Positions 60,713 to 64,000 of a DNA stretch of 64,000 nt are shown piece after piece. How positions within the stretch are numbered: the first letter of the stretch is position 1; every line of letters begins with the position of its first letter. Made by a program: the position numbers and the translations under genes. The notes beneath the pieces were generated by a model that worked only from the letters and a program-made list of their open reading frames with translations, made no database searches and was not told the origin of the DNA. Origin of the DNA: Isoetes taiwanensis (Eukaryota > Streptophyta > Lycopodiopsida > Isoetales > Isoetaceae); contig JAJEKV010000059.1 of the NCBI GenBank assembly GCA_021234155.1, forward strand, positions 5,751,215 to 5,815,214. The letters are read 5' to 3'.

Positions 60713-61036
60713 TTTTCTCACTACAGCCAAAAACATTTATAGGCTCTCAACTTATGCCCAGCAACGCTGGGTACCATTACTCTTCCTTTGTATGTTTGCT
60801 TCTATTCTTGGAAGTCTGCTTTGATATGTCTGCTCTATTACAGTAAACTATTCTAAAAGGCTCCTGTGCGTCTAAAAGCATCACTCTGGTCTATACAACA
60901 GATTGTATATCTTTATTTAGAGTAACATGATTATGATTTTTATATATTTTTCTTTAACTAGTGTTGCTTATCAAGCACCAGGCTTCAACCCATGGGTGAA
61001 GATGATCATTGTAATGCTACTGATTATTATGTACTA
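60713..61036. other. Unassigned spacer
   Basis: No feature recognised. Confidence 0.4.
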
Positions 61037-61125
61037 GGTAATTGCCAGGAGGAGGAGCATTCCGCCAAAAGGGCCCGGTGGCCGCCCGCCCTTTACGACG
61101 GAATCTCCTCCTCCTGGCAATTACC
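61037..61125. repeat. Long hairpin (~38-bp arms)
   Basis: The left arm GGTAATTGCCAGGAGGAGGA is mirrored by the right arm TCCTCCTCCTGGCAATTACC. Pairing continues through TTCCG and GGGC toward a G+C-rich loop. It could be a small foldback insertion or a regulatory/small-RNA-forming hairpin. Confidence 0.85.
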
Positions 61126-61128
61126 GGA

Positions 61129-61901
61129 CGTAATGACCAAATGGTTCAAATTTCCAAGAATATCTTTGCTTCATCCGGCCCTGATGACCTGCACAAATAG
61201 ATGAACGAAATCATAGCAATACAAACCTTAAGCATCAGATCTAGCTGCACAAATATTCTCCAGAATCATAGCAATACAAACCTTAAGCATCAGATCTAGC
61301 TGCACAAATATTCTCGAGTCATTGCGATGCTTCGAGGTTTGGGGGCTGGGTTTGATTTGCTAGAACACCCATCGAACCTTGTGCACGCCGTAGCATTCCT
61401 GGTGGACAGCCATATTACAAGAATCACAAAATAAAATAAAGTTTGCCATCATCGACATCTCCACTATTACAAACATGGCATGAGATCTTCCTCGTACGCA
61501 TCACGGAGGTGAAATAATAGTCGTAATCATATCACCACACAAGAAACCGGATGAACTCTTCTTCTTGCTCATGGGACTTCTTTGCTAAGTGCTTCCGTTC
61601 ACACCTCTCACGGATTCTTTGTTCTTCACGGATTGCTCCTCCGGATGTTGAAAAAGGAAAGAAAAAACCAAACAAGAAAAACCCGGCAAGAAAAAGCAGC
61701 TAAGAGCGCCACGCGTCTAGCGATGGAGGCGATGGAGTTAAGCAAAAAAAAACAAGAGCGCCCACGACCGGGCGATGGAGGCAAAAGCGCCCTAAACAGG
61801 GGCTACTTGGCGGTAAAGAAATACAAGGCGGCGCTCTAAAGCTATTACGCCTTATAATCTTAAGGCAATAATGGCATAATTTGAACCATTTGGTCATTAC
61901 G
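61129..61901. mobile_element. 773-bp TIR element (non-autonomous)
   Basis: CGTAATGACCAAATGGTTCA(AATT) at 61129-61152 is repeated in perfect inverse at 61878-61901, giving 24-bp terminal inverted repeats. The interior includes a perfect-looking 55-bp tandem duplication and a basic 85-codon plus frame (61582-61839) that I do not regard as a gene. No transposase is present. A clear target duplication was not found. The family is unassigned. Confidence 0.7.
61209..61318. repeat. 55-bp tandem duplication
   Basis: AATCATAGCAATACAAACCT begins both copies (61209 and 61264), and AGCTGCACAAATATTCTC closes both. The two copies are nearly identical, suggesting a recent event. Confidence 0.9.
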
Positions 61902-62245
61902 GAAGAGGTAAATGCTCTATTTTCTGTAATTGCACTTTCAATGTTGCTGAAATTGTGTCTTACTGAAATTGTGTCTTTCTTAATGTGGCAGATCCTGGTA
62001 TAGCACTGAAGATGCTCTTTAGAATGAATATCAGAAATCGAGACTTAAATTTGAAATAGCATTAATTTTTTACTGAATTTATTTGAGGGCAGTTTGGCCT
62101 TGGTTGTCAGACATGTTCAAAACAGAGCAAATGTTTTGGATTTGCATAAAAGGTTACACATTGACTGCCGGTGCCAGACTGTGTTAAACAGGTTGATTTT
62201 TATTGTTTTCTGAAAATTTCGTCCTACAAATAATAATGGAATAAA
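61902..62245. other. Upstream spacer
   Basis: No feature recognised apart from a repeated ATTGTGTCTT phrase near 61945-61980. Confidence 0.4.
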
Positions 62246-62319
62246 AGAATATTCTGGAGATTATCATAATAATCTTTGGAATATTCTAGAGATTATTGTG
62301 ATAATCTTCAGAATATTCT
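62246..62319. promoter_or_regulatory. Array of three heat-shock-element-like palindromes
   Basis: AGAATATTCT at 62246, GGAATATTCT at 62278 and AGAATATTCT at 62310 are spaced 32 bases apart and separated by a second palindrome type, GATTAT-N4-ATAATC, twice. GAA-NN-TTC is the heat-shock-element core (nGAAnnTTCn). The array is about 440 bases upstream of a TATA box. Binding by heat-shock factors is an inference. Confidence 0.55.
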
Positions 62320-62425
62320 AAAGATGCTGTGAGTTATGGGTTTTAACCCCAACTAAATCTAACGGTTGCCAACGGTCAGATCCTAGTAAACTTTGAGCCC
62401 TATGGTTTAAGGGAGGTCAACCTCC

Positions 62426-62477
62426 GAGAGGGTTTTTTCCATAACCCACTCGAGAGGGTTTTTTCCATAACCCACTT
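62426..62477. repeat. 26-bp tandem duplication
   Basis: GAGAGGGTTTTTTCCATAAC occurs at 62426 and 62452 in direct repeat. Confidence 0.9.
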
Positions 62478-62758
62478 GAGGGGGAGGTTAACACTAGAGT
62501 TGTTACTGGGACCATCCCAGGTTCATGAACCAGAAGTGGTCCATCATACCCCCTTTCACTAAATCCCATAATTCTCGGCAATTATTTCACAATGTGGAAT
62601 TTGGATTCCAAGCCCTTGTTCCCAACTTGATTTGCAACAACATCCTAAAATTCCAGAACAATTGGATTTACCTATGTCAAATGCCAATCATTTGAAAAAG
62701 TGCTAAAATGCCCTTTTTTGAACTTCCACAGGGGTCGTTCGGGCATGCTCGTCCCCTT

Positions 62759-62765
62759 TATAAAA
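62759..62765 (+). promoter_or_regulatory. TATA box for the right-edge gene
   Basis: TATAAAA in a CCCTTTATAAAATT context, about 290 bases upstream of the start of the open coding region. It is the best core-promoter candidate in this flank. Confidence 0.5.
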
Positions 62766-63045
62766 TTAACTAGCTAAAAAGTTCGGAGAAAAAAATGGTG
62801 GAAACGGGCGGACGGCTAATTGGAGAAGGCGCGAAAGAAAAAGAGGGCATGTACTTTTTATCCAACGCTCCTGAGCTTGCCACGCCAGCATGAATCAACG
62901 GTTGAGAATCAATCCCCTTATTGTGCCGTTTATCCGCTAAAATAGCTCTGTTCTTCTTCGACTATCAGAGAAACGACCCGGCTGCATTTGATCTTTTGTT
63001 TCTCCATCGATTCTTCACTATTTAGCTCCGGATTTGTCCCAGTGA

Positions 63046-64000
63046 AACGCCAACGCAAAACAAGAAGATGATGATTTTTTTGCCCACTTAGTCGGCCGAG
63101 AAATCCTGGTTCCAGCTGTTGAAATCGGACAAGAGTGGGCAGAGGAAAAATTTGAGCAGTTTGCTGATGAAATCAAGCTCTTTGGCAAGATTCGTTCTTA
63201 TGATTGCAAGAAACAGTTGTTTGAGGTCTTTTTCGAGGTAGATGAAGATATAATGACCCTTAATTGGTGCCAAATCAAGAGGTTTTTGGTTGCAGAAGAA
63301 GAAGGAAGCAACCAAAACACTAAAATACTGACAGTAAACAAGCAAGCACAAGCTCTAGATACTGCAAAAACAAATTCCTTGGACAAGGGGAAGAAGGTCA
63401 TTGCTGATGATGAAGAAAAAGGGGCAGATACTGATTCAGAAGATTCAAACTATGATGTACCCATCGGTTCCTTCATGGGCAATATAGGTAAGAACATGCA
63501 ATGGCCTTCTTCCACTAATAGTTTTAGTCAATTTGAGAAGAGAAGGCAGAGTCTTGATGGTCTTGATCATTTGAATTTTTTGTATGCTGAGGAGAGAAAG
63601 TTTTCTCCTTGTAAAGGAATTCTTCATACTCCTACTAAACCGATACCTGTTGATGCTAGAACCTCTGATGCCATTCTCTCTATTGCACCTATTAAAACAC
63701 TCTTTCCTGATGCCATAAACACTGATGCCATAAACACTGGTGTTGTACATGCTACCACAATTCCCATAGATGTTTCTACTGCTCCAGATCCTTTCCAAGA
63801 TGCTATAGATGTTTCTACTGCTCCAGATCCTTTCCAAGATGCTATGGATGAGGTAGAGAATGATGTTGCCATGGATGAAGTAGAGAATGGTGTAGATGAA
63901 GTAGAGAATCATAATGAGGAAAATGATATTGAAGGATTGAAACCAAATGCTCGTAAGAGAGGCAGGCCCAAGAAGAAAGTTAGGAAACCTATAGTGAAGA
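63046..64000 (+). CDS. Partial gene: acidic AT-hook protein with Tudor-like start (5' part)
   Basis: One frame is open from after the TGA at 63043 to the window end (318 codons), the longest uninterrupted frame with natural composition here. Residues 15-72 (AHLVGREILVPAVEI, then LFGKIRSYD, QLFEVFFEVDEDI and QIKRFL) resemble a Tudor/Agenet-like beta fold: G-I-x-SYD...FEVxFE. A Ser/Asp/Lys-rich linker follows, then in-frame tandem duplications (DAINT twice, IDVSTAPDPFQDA twice, DEVEN three times). The visible part ends with ARKRGRPKKKVRKP, an AT-hook-like DNA-binding motif. The first in-frame ATG is 63253. A better-placed ATG at 63068 is one base out of frame before a T7 run. The 3' part is off the window. 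A chromatin protein or transposon-encoded protein are both possible. Confidence 0.7.

Noticed and set aside
61180-61225. CTGATGA...CGAAA resembling a hammerhead ribozyme core
   Set aside because: The bases between the two motifs cannot form stem II, and no matching stems I and III are present.
61582-61839. 85-codon basic frame as a small gene
   Set aside because: It lies inside a TIR element, has no recognised domain and lacks promoter signals; low-complexity Lys/Arg composition explains it.

Overview
This window is repeat-dominated nuclear DNA of a land plant. The evidence is a degraded Ty1/copia polyprotein, a near full-length Ty3/gypsy chromovirus with a tRNA-iMet-type primer site, CACTA-type transposon ends, a pentatricopeptide (PPR) gene fragment and a plant-type LINE reverse transcriptase. 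Dense nesting and the near absence of intact genes suggest a large genome. The LINE and PPR flavour recalls ferns or other non-angiosperms, but that is only an inference. I see no bacterial, organellar, rRNA, tRNA or CRISPR feature.

Layout, left to right. 0-2.6 kb: non-coding DNA ending in a CACTA terminus with subterminal repeats. 2.7-6.6 kb: copia relic, minus strand. 7.5-9.05 kb: half of a foldback-like element (FB1). 11.4-12.2 kb: tandem repeats. 14.35-27.3 kb: chromovirus, minus strand, with LTRs of about 1.5 kb, PBS, PPT, gag-PR-RT-RH-IN-chromodomain relics, and two extra TATA-ATG cassettes upstream of gag. 27.3-32.3 kb: unassigned. 32.35-36.65 kb: giant palindromic element FB2, with 19-bp minisatellite outer arms. 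36.65-38.72 kb: related element FB3. 39.3-39.75 kb: ~62-bp tandem repeat. 41 kb: PPR fragment. 42.6-43.0 kb: second CACTA end. 46.8-47.3 kb: CAC/GTG simple repeat with a strand switch. 51.6-52.1 kb: 456-bp TIR transposon. 54.7-56.0 kb: LINE relic. 57.0-58.4 kb: 195-bp tandem array. 58.6-60.7 kb: 2.1-kb polypurine tract. 61.0-61.9 kb: hairpin plus a second TIR element.

The only convincing open gene is at the right edge (63,046 to beyond 64,000, plus strand). It encodes an acidic protein with a possible Tudor-like N-terminal region, in-frame tandem duplications and an AT-hook-like GRPKKK motif. A TATA box and a three-copy array of heat-shock-element-like palindromes lie upstream.

The most unusual system is the FB family (FB1-FB3). 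Its members have a core of ~327-bp modules separated by short palindromic junctions, ~0.6-kb inverted arms and, outside these, a 19-bp minisatellite. The first core module and the middle junction lie in opposite orientations in FB2 and FB3, which points to inversion or rearrangement at the junction palindromes.

The transposon coding relics and the two gypsy LTRs differ largely by short insertions and deletions. This may be old decay or assembly error, so frame calls inside repeats should be treated with caution.
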